Below are positions 1 through 8,729 of a stretch of 64,000 nt of DNA, one piece after another. The stretch covers positions 6,324,001-6,388,000 of the forward strand of contig OX463849.1 in assembly GCA_949825065.1 (NCBI GenBank), in the 5' to 3' direction. Position 1 is the stretch's first letter. Each line of letters begins with the position of its first letter. Position numbers and translations under genes: made by a program. The notes beneath the pieces are model-generated. The model ran no database searches, was not told where the DNA came from, and worked only from the letters and a program-made list of their open reading frames with translations. This stretch comes from Odontocerum albicorne (lineage: Eukaryota; Arthropoda; Insecta; Trichoptera; Odontoceridae).

Positions 1-221
1 ATACACCAGAAAGCGAGGGGAAGGAAGTGTGAAGAGATAAAATAGAGGATACATCACATATACTCGTATGTATATATATTTTATGCGAATACACATTTCT
101 ATTCGAACGCACAGTGATCCGAAAGATTTCGTGGTTTTAAAGATCGTATTGAAGAGAATCTTTTTTGCAGATAGATATGTATTCCAATAAGAAACAAAAC
201 TTTACTATAATCTTTTGGACA

Positions 222-950
222 GGTTTCTTCTTCTTCCCAGTGTCATGTCAGGTCCCCCCAACGTTGAATATCACCTAAGAGTAGACATCTTTGTACCCGG
301 AAGCCCAAAAAAGATCCCCTACACTCCTTATACCAGTCCAATCACGTATATTGCGGAGCCAGGAGATTTACCTCCTGCCAACACCTCTTCGACCCTCTAT
401 TTTGCCTTGGATGATCAGGTGCAGTAATTTGTAATTTGCTCCTCTAAGTACATGACCCAAATAGGACACCTTTCGGATTTTAATATTAGTCAGCAACTCT
501 CTATCAACTTTGGCTCTTTGAAGAACTCTTGGGTTGCTGACCATATCCGTCCAGCGTATCCGTATCATTCTCCGGTGTATCCACATTTTGAATGCTTCCA
601 GTCGGTTCATACTACCAACTTTGAGGGTCCATGATTCAACACTGACCAAACGTAGCATTTGACTAACCGTCGTCGAAGTTTCAAGTTTAGATTATCATCG
701 CAGAATACGCTTCTCATTTTATTAAAAGCCGCACGAGACGATTCAATTCTGCACTTAACTTCGGTTTCTGGGTCGAGGTCTTCCACTAGGATACTTCCGA
801 GGTATTTAAATTTTTTCACTCTCTCTATATCAGCACCGTTCAATGTAAAACGTGCTCCTGCGTGATCCTGCCGGCCAAACACCATGAACTTAGTTTTACT
901 CACGTTCATGTTCAGCCTCAGTCTCCCACCGGCATACACCAATTAAACAG
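222..950 (-). pseudogene. 5'-truncated RTE-like LINE, RT thumb and C-terminus (LINE-A)
   Basis: Two minus-strand frames (942 to 607, then 658 to 368) continue one another after a frameshift near 610-660. The first has the reverse-transcriptase segment NVSKTKFMVFG followed by KKFKYLGSIL; the second has ESWTLK, LEAFKMW, YLGHVLRG and KIEGRRGVGRR. This order is that of the region after the catalytic core of RTE-like non-LTR retrotransposons. A stop follows GRR, but the same frame continues with SWLRNIRDWTG to about 280. The 3' end at 222-240 is an AAGAAGAAGAA-type tail in minus orientation. The endonuclease and catalytic RT core are missing, so it is a dead-on-arrival insertion. Clade assignment is by recognition only. 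Confidence 0.8.
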
Positions 951-1107
951 GCATACACCTATTAAAAATTAATAAAAAAAACATCCTTTTCAGGACTGCA
1001 CGCCTGAATGAGATTTTGTTTCCGTGTAACCGGATGTGAAACTTTCCATTGTATTGTTCCCCGTAGGTAATAATGAACCGTTTCTCTTGAACAAATTGCA
1101 TTATTCT

Positions 1108-2205
1108 GCATACATACATATCCATCACTTCGTCTCTCTGTCGAGGTAGCAGAGATGACAAAGCGCGAGACTTTCCTATCTCGCCACACATTCTTCACAT
1201 CTTCCACATCCGTACAGTCTTATATAACTGCTACGATTTCCCTGACTTTCTAGGTTTGCTTCTTTCAAAATATAATTCTCGTAATTCAAGCATTATTTTC
1301 CCGGCCTTCCTCTACCATACCTTCTACTCACATGTGCACTTTATATTTGTTTTGTTAATGTTTCTTCATTATTTTTTTCTACTTGCCCAAACCATTTCAA
1401 AGTGCTCATATTTATCTTACTCAACACACCACCCTTAAGTTCACATTTACCCCTAACCACCTTATTCCGTTTTCTAGGGTATAAGGTGATTAGGTATGTA
1501 TTAGGTGATATTCTATCAAAAAATGTATTCTTCCCAGCGCATGTATTTCTACAGCATTTATTTGACTTTTTTCTGCCTGTTTCACTCCCATACATCAAAG
1601 TTAGTAGAAAATTCTGCTTAGACTATCATCTTAGCTGGTTTTTATACTGTTTGGTGGGAGTCTTAGTGTCCCTTTGTCTTTGTTTCCAATCGTTAAAAAC
1701 CGTTTGATATCCCTCTTAACTCTTCCATCATCTGAGAAAATACTACTCATATAACGGAATTTCTTATCTGGTTCCAATCTCCTATTTTTTACCAATGCAT
1801 CGCAATCTCTTATTGTTCACCAATGCATCGCAATATCTTATTGTTCCCCAATGCATCGCAATATCTTATTGTTCTCCAATGCATCGCAATATCTTATTGT
1901 TCACCAATGCATCGCAATCTCTTATTGTTTACCAATGCATCGAAATCTCTTATTGTTCACCAATGCATCGATTTTTTTAATATTTTCACACATCTCCGTG
2001 ACTTTCGATTTAGCAACATTTATTCTCAAATCTTTTTGTTGACAACCTTTGATACAATTATTTTATCAAACTTTATTATTCATCCTCACTCTTCACTTAG
2101 ACTACCATTTCATCAGCATGCAGCAATCCTTACATATTCCCATTCGGCATTTGCATGTTACCCATTGACCTTAGTAGTTCCTTCACACACGAATTTATTT
2201 AAAAA
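1108..2205 (-). pseudogene. Degenerate non-LTR retrotransposon, VSAYP family (LINE-B)
   Basis: Read on the minus strand, the block runs from a damaged RT active-site region near 2100-2160 (a YADD-like DEMVV) through KSKVTEMCEN, a FRYMSSIFSDDGRVKRDI segment near 1700-1760, MMYGSET (1598 downward), TLKWFGQVEK and TKQI near 1345, to the family's terminal motif in the form FVISATSTERR near 1140. The longest intact stretch is 1598-1341 (85 residues). Many frameshifts and stops show it is dead. The same family recurs throughout the window in both orientations and is called LINE-B below. A 28-bp tandem repeat lies inside its coding region. Confidence 0.75.
1795..1970. repeat. 28-bp tandem repeat, about 6.3 copies
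   Basis: ATGCATCG recurs at 1795, 1823, 1851, 1879, 1907, 1935 and 1963, giving an exact 28-bp period. Units read ATGCATCGCAATCTCTT then ATTGTTCACC with scattered single-base changes. It sits between the RT-core and FRYMSSIF segments of the LINE-B copy, so it expanded after insertion. The open frames over it in three phases result from periodicity. Confidence 0.93.
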
Positions 2206-3582
2206 TTAATCAACCGTATATAAGATTTTTTCTACTAATAGAGATATAAAATGGGGGAAAAATGTTAATTTATTTGTTGTGGTGAGTCAGAATTATCGCA
2301 ACTCCATTTATTATGGTTTGCCTGATTCACAAATTTAAAACTCTAGCCTGTCTTCAATGCAGTAGCTAGGTTGATCTATGGTAGTCATAAATCTGGCCAT
2401 ATAGGTCCACTTCTAAAAAATCTAGTGACTTGAGTGTCATGAACGAATTGATTCCAAACTTCGTCTCGTTTTATTTAACTTTTTTAATGGGATGACTACA
2501 TTGTATATTTTGAATCTTCGTCTGAGGGATGATCCCTCGGAGAGAAATAGAACTTTAAATCGATTTTTTCTTCGTCTAATAATTCGATTGTTCCAAATTA
2601 TTCGATAAAAATGGAATTGATACACCCTAGATTTTTTTTATTTACATCTCGATTTCTTTTTTTTATTGCATCACGTCAAAGTAATACTTTTTTATACGTA
2701 ATCTGGTGACGATTAAGTTATGTTTGGTCTTTATAATATTCTAAAGCAGTGATTTACAAAGTGGTGGCATAAGCCTCATAGGGGGCGCTAGATGACAAGC
2801 AAGTGGAAAGGGGACGATAGGATGTTGAAAAGGGGTAAATAATACAGATATATACTTTCTACAAGTAACATTGTTTGTCAGAAAAGTTAATTTTATAGTT
2901 GAACTATTTGAAGTTAAAGTATTTTTCGTTTTCGGATGTAAAGAATTCTATTTATTTACTTTAATAATTTAATCACAATAAAGCAATTCATTTTGAAAGA
3001 AATAATTAAACTTCAAACAGCTTTGCTGCAATATTTGATTTTCATACAAATGATGTGACGTTTTCATCGTTGCTAGGCATCGTAGTTAAAGATCACCCTC
3101 ACCACTTCTTGTATCATTATTTTGACTGGCTTTGGGGGATGCTGATGAAATATACTATATGGTCTAAAAAAAGGTAGTAGATAAAAAAAATTGGGATAAT
3201 AGTGTACTAAATATACCACTTATTTTCTAATAAACCATACAAGAAAATTTTAAAATTACTTTAGTATATGCAAAAATTTAGAACCTTTTGGAACATAAAT
3301 GAAAATCAACAACAAACGTGAAATTCATCAAAACTCATACAAACAATCTAAACGGAAAAATATTTATGTTCATGCATAAAACAAAAAAAAATGTGACAAA
3401 ATTACATGAGTAATTTAAATGAAATTGCCTTTTTTAATTAAAAATTAAAAAATTAACATAGTAAACGAAAATAAATGTGGTCATAAAAAGTATGAAAGGG
3501 AATATACGAGTATGTGAACTCGGATGACATTGTAGTGATATTGGACAATAAAGGATTTAACCTGATTTTATAAATTTTCTAT
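2206..3582. other. AT-rich stretch without recognisable gene
   Basis: No convincing coding sequence. At 2747 a CAGTGATTTACAAAGTGGTGGC-like segment followed by GGGGGCGCTAGA resembles one terminus of a hAT element, but I see no matching opposite end. The 61-aa frame at 2437-2625 has no family resemblance. Confidence 0.5.
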
Positions 3583-3656
3583 ATCTTTTTTTTTTAACCT
3601 GGCGAGGGCAATCTCTTCCAACCAACCAGAAATATGTTTTTATAGCCCCTTAGTGT
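3583..3656 (-). mobile_element. SINE-1 3' tail fragment
   Basis: On the minus strand the sequence reads CACTAAGGGGC, ACATATTTCTGGTTGG, TTGGAAGAGATTGCC and GCCAGG before an A-rich end (T-run at 3583-3592). This is the 3' part of the tRNA-derived SINE seen in full at 59,386-59,566; the tRNA-like head is missing here. It abuts a LINE-B fragment. Confidence 0.75.
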
Positions 3657-3930
3657 TTTATCTTTCTAATCTACTCATATCTTTTATACTACTTGTTGAG
3701 ATTATTTTTTGTAAATCGTTCATCATTCTTTCAAAGTGGCCGAATCTTTTCAATGCTCCTTTGAATCGTCTTAAGTCGTGCATCTCCTTTTAATGTGCAT
3801 TTTATCATATTTTTCGCACGCCAAATTTTTTTCACAAATTATTTTCACACACGTCTACAGTCTACAGAACGCTTTTAGTTCTAATGCATTTATCCATGTA
3901 AATTTCCACCTATTTTTGCCACGTCCAAGT
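3657..3930 (-). pseudogene. LINE-B fragment
   Basis: Minus-strand translation in shifting frames gives KRFGHFERMMND, the counterpart of the WFGHVER segment of LINE-B, with upstream residues from the preceding region. No intact frame. The SINE-1 tail adjoins its downstream edge. Confidence 0.5.
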
Positions 3931-3963
3931 TTTTTTTACATATCTTAATGTGAACTCTTATTA

Positions 3964-4003
3964 AGTCGTAATTTGTTTTATCAAACACTGTTTATTCCAC
4001 TGT
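3964..4003 (-). repeat. Inverted partial copy of the hammerhead-associated repeat
   Basis: GTAATTTGTTTTATCAAACA and CTGTTTATTCCACT are the reverse complement of the segment following the ribozyme-like core in the units at 4066-4829, 7240-7400 and 17,549-17,585. Facing partial copies of this kind resemble the inverted or tandem terminal repeats of Penelope-like elements. Confidence 0.6.
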
Positions 4004-4065
4004 TTATAACGATGTGCACCTTACAGACAGTGAAATCAACATCAACACATAATCAACAATAACAA

Positions 4066-4425
4066 GACTTGTTTGTGCTCCCCGAATGTTGAGGTGAAAG
4101 CCTTAAAACCGGTAGGATTATACCGTTACAAAAAAAGTGAAATAAACAGTGATTGATAAAACTAATTACAATGTTTTTAAACCTCCACAATGTTAATGCC
4201 TTAACTATAAATAATACCTTATTGAATCTTCTGAATATCGGGGTCGAATGTTGTGTGCTTGGATATAAAAGTTTGGTAATTTGACCTCTCTGCCTAACCT
4301 GCAAGGTACACACCATGATGGTATTTATTTATATATATGGTAAATCTTACCATCTAGGCTACAACTGTTATCTTATTCGAATAAATCAAGTCTTACTAGG
4401 CCAAATATCAGGGAGCACAAACAAG
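4066..4425 (+). mobile_element. Composite repeat unit 1: hammerhead-like head plus LINE-B 3' tail
   Basis: Begins CTTGTTTGTGCTCCCC, then a degraded ribozyme-like core (GAGGTGAAAGCCTT, AAAACCGGTAGG), a conserved middle (AAACAGTG, GATAAAAC, ACCTCCACAATG), then the LINE-B C-terminal segment in a damaged form (GATATAAAAGTTTGG, CTCTCTGCCTA). It ends GGGAGCACAAACAAG, the inverse of its start. Compared with the copy at 7259, the CTGAAGA box is mutated to CGAATGT, so self-cleavage is unlikely here. Non-autonomous: no open frame of its own. Confidence 0.7.
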
Positions 4426-4441
4426 TCTTGTTTGTGCTCCC
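4411..4441. repeat. Perfect 15-bp palindrome at junction of units 1 and 2
   Basis: GGGAGCACAAACAAG (4411-4425), one T, then CTTGTTTGTGCTCCC (4427-4441). It is made by the end of one unit meeting the start of the next, so the units carry short inverted termini and are joined directly without flanking host bases. Confidence 0.95.
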
Positions 4442-4829
4442 CTAATAATGAGGTGAAAGCCTTAAAACCGGTAGGATTATTCCGTTACAAAAAAGTGAAA
4501 CAAACAGTGTTTGATAAAACAAATTACAAAATTTTTAAACCTCCACAATATTAATGCCTTAACTATAAATAATACCTTATTGAATCTTCTGAATATCAGG
4601 GTCCAGGATGTTTATTTACAAATCTGTGGAAGAGGCGAATGTTGTGTGCTTGGATATAAAAGTTTGGAGATTTGGCCTCTCTGCCTATCCTGCAAGAAAC
4701 GCAGCATGATGGTATTTATTTGTATACGAGTATATATGTTAAATCTTACCATCTAGGCTACAATAGTTATCTTATTCAAATAAATCAAGTCTTACAAGGC
4801 AAAATATCAGGGAGCACAAATAAACGTTT
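4426..4829 (+). mobile_element. Composite repeat unit 2, tandem to unit 1
   Basis: Same order of segments as unit 1 with high similarity, plus about 40 extra bases near 4604-4640 that restore more of the LINE-B part (AGGCGAATGTTGTGTGCTTG, GATATAAAAGTTTGGAGA, GCCTATCCTGC). The minus-one shifted frame gives DIKVWRFGLSAYPA, the VSAYP terminus of LINE-B. Ends with GGGAGCACAAA at 4811, about 400 bases after the same motif at 4411. The core reads CTAATAATGAGG, lacking the CTGANGA box. Confidence 0.72.
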
Positions 4830-4960
4830 GTAGAGTTGGCCTCTCTGCCTATCCTGCAAAGGACGCAGCATGATGGTTTTTATTTATATGTAAATCTTAC
4901 CATCTAAGCTATAAGCATTATTTTATTCGAATAAATCAAGTCTTATTAAGCAAAATATCT
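4830..4960 (+). mobile_element. Composite repeat unit 3, tail only
   Basis: Starts inside the LINE-B-derived part (GTAGAGTTGGCCTCTCTGCC) and continues CATCTAAGCTATAAGC, AATAAATCAAGTCTTA as in units 1 and 2. The head with the ribozyme-like core is absent. Confidence 0.65.
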
Positions 4961-5525
4961 CATTCGAAATTTGAAGAATTTAAAAATTGTGAGTGACAAA
5001 AATCAATTTTATAAAATATTATATTTCTGGAACTGACAGGCAGATGGCGGTTAGCCACTTAATATAATTTGTTTAGGGGAAAAGTTTAAAGTATTGAAAT
5101 ATTTCAACTGTTTTTTTCAAATGAAAAAATCTCTTATTAATTTACTGTGACACGTATCAATTTTTTAAATTTTTAAAATGTTTACAAAATAAAGTTTTGA
5201 CAAAAGGGTAAACTTGCCTCTATTTAAGGCAACGGTTATAAAAGAATTCTCGAGGTATTAAATAACTAGCATTATTAAAATTATTATTGTATGTCATTAT
5301 TGTGCCAAGTCCAGCTATATGCCCGAGCATTAGATGCAGTATTACTGTGCAAATAGTCTGATATTAATATTCCAATTTTAACATTTTTTCTGACATTATT
5401 GTATTGTATTGTTCTAGCACTTAACATTGGATACAGTACAAACGATTCTATTAATCGTCATGAAAAAATCTCTTTCAAGCAACTGAAATTACATAAGAGA
5501 GGCTAAGTGATAACTATACTGGAAC
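4961..5525. other. AT-rich stretch, nothing recognised
   Basis: No frame above 60 codons and no family resemblance on either strand. Confidence 0.5.
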
Positions 5526-5582
5526 AGGAATCGAAAATCGCAACCCTCAGGCTGGAAGATAGACGTCTTATGAACGTAGAAA
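5526..5582 (-). mobile_element. SINE-1 tRNA-like head fragment
   Basis: GGAATCGAAAATCGCAACCC, TCAGGCTGGAAGAT, AGACGTCTTATGAAC is the minus-strand head of SINE-1 (compare 6273-6347). The B-box equivalent is decayed. Confidence 0.6.
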
Positions 5583-5764
5583 TAGCAGTCTTATTCTCCA
5601 TCAATTTATTGTAATTGTAAGTTACGCCCTGCATTTTATAAACATAAAATCAAAGCGTTCTTTAGATAACGCTTAATTAAAAACCAGCGCTGTATTTGAC
5701 ACCTTTAAGTTGTTATTTATAAATCTGTTTTCAAGTTCTTTTAAAATACATACATACAAACATG

Positions 5765-6000
5765 CCATTACCCTGTTGGTGTGTTAAGAGAGGACCTACT
5801 TTCTTATCATGACATACTTCTTTCGCCTTCTCCTCATTCATAAATATTCTCATTAAGTTTCTTAGTTACTCTTACTATTTTTTTTTTCGTCTTTCATAAT
5901 TTCATCACTTGTATTTCGAAATCTCCTTTCATACTTTTCTTGGTATTTCCAAACCACGACTCTCCTTACTCTACATTGATTGAAAATTTATTAAGTCACA
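5765..6000 (-). pseudogene. LINE-B 3' end fragment
   Basis: TGACATACTTCTTTCGCCTT, CTCCTCATTCATAAATATTC and CTTTCATACTTTTCTTGG correspond to the antisense of the LINE-B terminus as seen at 15,845-16,400 and 25,930-26,275. Translation is broken throughout. Confidence 0.5.
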
Positions 6001-6204
6001 CTAACTAATACATACGTTTTTAGCACATTTCCTTTCTTGTGTAACCATTTCTTATTCTTTCTTGTATTGACATATTTTTTTGGTTCACTCAAGATGTCTT
6101 TGACACTGCAAAAGTTAAATGTAAAAAATGATATGAGTATTATTACACTTTCATTTGAGACAGCACAATCTAGCGGACTTATTGTCACGTAGTATTTTTT
6201 TTCT

Positions 6205-6347
6205 AATCAACCAAAAATATAATCAAGTTGCCTTCAGTGGACGTCAGACTAGAATCCTTTTTTTTTTAATCTTGGTTCCAACGGAAATCGAACCCGCAAT
6301 CCTCGGGCTGGATGTTAGGCGTCTTATCAATATACCACGGAGGTCGT
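6205..6347 (-). mobile_element. SINE-1, tRNA-derived
   Basis: Reverse complement begins CGACCTCCGTGGTATATTG, ATAAGACGCC (A-box region) and has GCGGGTTCGATTTCCG (B box, consensus GGTTCGANNCC), then TTGGAACCAAGATT and a decayed body with AGGATTCTAGTCTGA. No tRNA can be folded beyond the promoter-like half; it is a retroposon, not a tRNA gene. Confidence 0.8.
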
Positions 6348-6364
6348 CAGCACGAAGGAGGATG

Positions 6365-6545
6365 CTAGTGAGATAAGGAAGTCAAGGACTGCGTGAAAGA
6401 GAATAATAGAGCCAGAAAAGTATTTATCGAAGCAAGAACAGGAATCAGTGATGAAGGTATGAAAAAAAGAGACAGTACAAAGAATGGAAGATAAAAAAAA
6501 ATGGGTCCAAGTTTGGCTTGCATATCCTGATGAAAGGACCAAGAT
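6365..6545 (+). pseudogene. Possible LINE-B 3' fragment
   Basis: A frame reads RMEDKKKWVQVWLAYPDE, resembling the end of LINE-B where a charged DR.KW segment precedes VSAYP. Only this segment is recognisable. Confidence 0.35.
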
Positions 6546-6762
6546 TCCATTATGGGAGATTTTTTTTTTTAATTCTACCTGTTAATAAGAAAACACAATT
6601 TACATAAGTAAATCTACATATTTTCTCCTTGGTAAAGAGAAAACCAGTTGAAGTAATCACATACGTTAATGGAAATTGGCAAAAATATAATTTATTCCCT
6701 TCATTTTATCTTATTAAACATTTGATTGATCATTTCCAGGTTTTTGATATATAATTAATAAA

Positions 6763-6900
6763 TTTTGAATCACTGTGTATATCTGGTACTTAATGCTTAT
6801 TAAAATGAAATTCTGGAAATGCTTGATGGATTTGAATCACTGTGTATATCTGACACTAAATGTCTATTGCAATGTTATTCTGGAAATGCTTTGATGGATT
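6763..6900. repeat. Direct duplication of about 70 bp
   Basis: TTTGAATCACTGTGTATATC followed by ATTCTGGAAATGCTT and GATGGATTTG occurs twice in a row (from 6763 and 6832) with several differences, indicating an old local tandem duplication. Confidence 0.75.
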
Positions 6901-7239
6901 TGGTCAGCAATTCAAATGCGGTGATAGAAAACGTTTAACAATAAATTTCGACGATAAACCAAATATATTTATTGATACTATTATTTCTAGTTCGTGGATG
7001 TGTCATAAATTTAAGGGTGTTGTTGCATTATCGACTTATTTATTTAATAATATACGATAATTTAACGGTAATTTAGATAAGAGGCCCTAGAAATTTCTAA
7101 GTCAGTACACCGATCGGAACATCTGTTGAACAGTTATTTCCCAAAAATCTCTCCGCTCTTGGCCGAAATTGTCCCGTGCCTCCCTCACCCCCCCCCCCCT
7201 TCCAACCGTTGAAGCGTGTATATCGGTACCAGTTCGAAC
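6901..7239. other. No gene recognised; contains a C homopolymer
   Basis: A 66-codon frame at 6860-7060 has no recognisable motifs. A run of 13 C near 7187-7199 follows TCCCTCAC; the same TGCCTCCCTCAC string recurs at 7656. Confidence 0.45.
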
Positions 7240-7400
7240 AGCATTTAGTCTTGTTTGCGCTCCCCTGAAGATGAGGTGAAAGCCTTGAAACCGGTAGGGT
7301 TATACCATCACAAAAAAAAGTGGAATAAACAGTGTTTGATAAAAATAAATTACAATGTCTTTAAACCTCCACAACGTTAATGCCTTAACGATAAACAACG
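7240..7400 (+). mobile_element. Hammerhead-associated repeat, best-preserved copy
   Basis: Contains CTTGTTTGCGCTCCCC, the ribozyme-like core, ATACCATCAC, AATAAACAGTGTTTGATAA, TTTAAACCTCCACAACG and TGCCTTAACGATAAACAACG, matching units at 4.1-4.8 kb but without the LINE-B tail. It may be a head-only version or a truncated one. The 52,337 region carries a related but different family. Confidence 0.7.
7259..7302 (+). ncRNA. Candidate hammerhead ribozyme core (type I-like, minimal)
   Basis: CTGAAGA (7265-7271) fits CUGANGA; after a bulged T, GAGG (7273-7276) pairs with CCTT (7283-7286) as stem II with a 6-nt loop; GAAA (7287-7290) follows directly. CCGGTA gives a short or intermolecular stem III (ACCGGT is self-complementary) with GUA as the cleavage triplet. 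CCC (7262-7264) can pair with GGG (7297-7299) as stem I. Minimal hammerheads with palindromic stem III acting as dimers are known from Penelope-like elements. Activity is not shown by sequence. Confidence 0.4.
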
Positions 7401-7504
7401 ATAATTTAATGTATTTTACATAGCACAGTAACATAAATAAACAAAAAAAATAAATATATTTCGGAGTTGTTGCCGTGTTGAGTAAAATTAAGTAAATTTT
7501 GTCC

Positions 7505-7538
7505 AACGTTTCGAAGGCATTCCAACCTTCATCGTCAG
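7505..7538 (-). ncRNA. Second candidate hammerhead-like core, minus strand
   Basis: Reverse complement: CTGACGA (7538-7532), bulged T, GAAGG pairing perfectly with CCTTC around an 8-nt loop, then GAAAC and GTT. The architecture (CUGANGA, one bulged U, 4-5 bp stem II, GAAAC, self-complementary ACGT as stem III) is the same as at 7259 although the stem sequence is unrelated. The flank shares CGGAGTTGTTG.CGTGTTGAG with 45,793-45,815. Confidence 0.38.
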
Positions 7539-7679
7539 AACAGTGTTAACATTTGTCGAACTTCGTAAACATGTAAGAATACTCCATCTAGCCACCTGGC
7601 CGCATTATTAATACGTCCACAGCGAGCAGCGCAGGACCCGGAGAGTGCATCGCGCGTGCCTCCCTCACGGTAATTTCGA

Positions 7680-8480
7680 ATTGATCTATTTGTGGTATCG
7701 TCTTTCCCTTTCCAAAGTTTTACACAATACATTATCTTTAAATTCACAATCATCCCCAAACACTTCATTCAATTGCTGTCATACATTATCAATACATGAT
7801 TTTGTGTGTGCATTTTTACAGCATTTATTCGGTACGTTTCATATTTTTTATTGTCCATCATACTTATGTTGTTTGTCAAGTTGATACAAAAATATTATTG
7901 TGTACCATCAACCTATCAGATTTTGATAGTTTCTTGTTTGCGTATTTATGTTTAAGGCCCCCATTGACTTTGTTTCGTATAGCTACATGCCTCTCGCTAT
8001 CTCTCGTAACTCTTCCATTATCTAAGAAAATACTACCAAAAAAATTAATCTCCTCAGATTTATCTTGTTTATCACAATTCACCTATGTATTGCATTTAAT
8101 TTTTCTTTCACACTTTTCTATCACAATGACTTAAGATTTAATTATATTCCTTCTCAGATCGCTTCACATCTTTCAAACAATTTAATTACCAAATTCTGTC
8201 CTTTCTTTCCATTCTCCGATAATTTTGCTATACTACCATACCATCAACATATTATACCAATTCGATATTTGTATGCTTTCCATTAATCTATATAATTTCT
8301 TCGCACGTAAATCTTTGTAAATATTTAACAACCAGGGTGACATAACACACCCTTGATTTACCCCGTTAAAAATATTAAACCTCTCAGTCAAGGCCCCGTT
8401 CGCTCTAAAACATACTCTGCTTTTGGCGTATAATGACGCAATACCACGTATCAATTAGTATTCAACAAGACATCTAATAT
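7680..8480 (-). pseudogene. LINE-B fragment with RT motif
   Basis: Minus-strand frame 8454-8233 contains GVNQGCVMSPWLLNIY, the RT domain motif preceding the YADD block, within IASLYAKSRVCFRANG context. Frame 8082-7876 has INFFGSIFLDNGRVTRD and DRLMVHNNIFVST, the segment following the RT core. The copy ends abruptly near 7680 against a GC-richer block (7540-7680). Frameshifts separate the segments. Confidence 0.75.
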
Positions 8481-8729
8481 TTTCCATTGCTAGCATCTTA
8501 TCACGCGGTGTTTTTGATGAGGGATGAATAATAGATTTTTGGCTAACTCAATAGTCGGTTCCAACGAAGAGGCACTCAACACGGAAATAACTTCAAAACA
8601 CATTTTAAACTAGTTTAAAAGTTTCATGAAATCTTCGAAAATATTCAAAAGATAAACATTAAATCTTCAAAAAAGAAAATAATTTAGAATACCTATTAGC
8701 ATGTCTTTTGAAACATATATATCAATATA
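8481..8729. other. AT-rich host or old repeat sequence
   Basis: No coding or repeat signal recognised up to the TA at 8728-8729 that precedes the mariner-like terminus. Confidence 0.5.

Noticed and set aside
943..1207. Two 81-82-aa ORFs as a separate gene
   Set aside because: Their N-terminal part is the LINE-B terminus (EDVKNVWRDRKVSRFVISAT) and the rest is 3' flank.
2747..2800. Complete hAT element starting at 2747
   Set aside because: Only one terminus-like sequence; no inverse partner or 8-bp duplication found within several kb.
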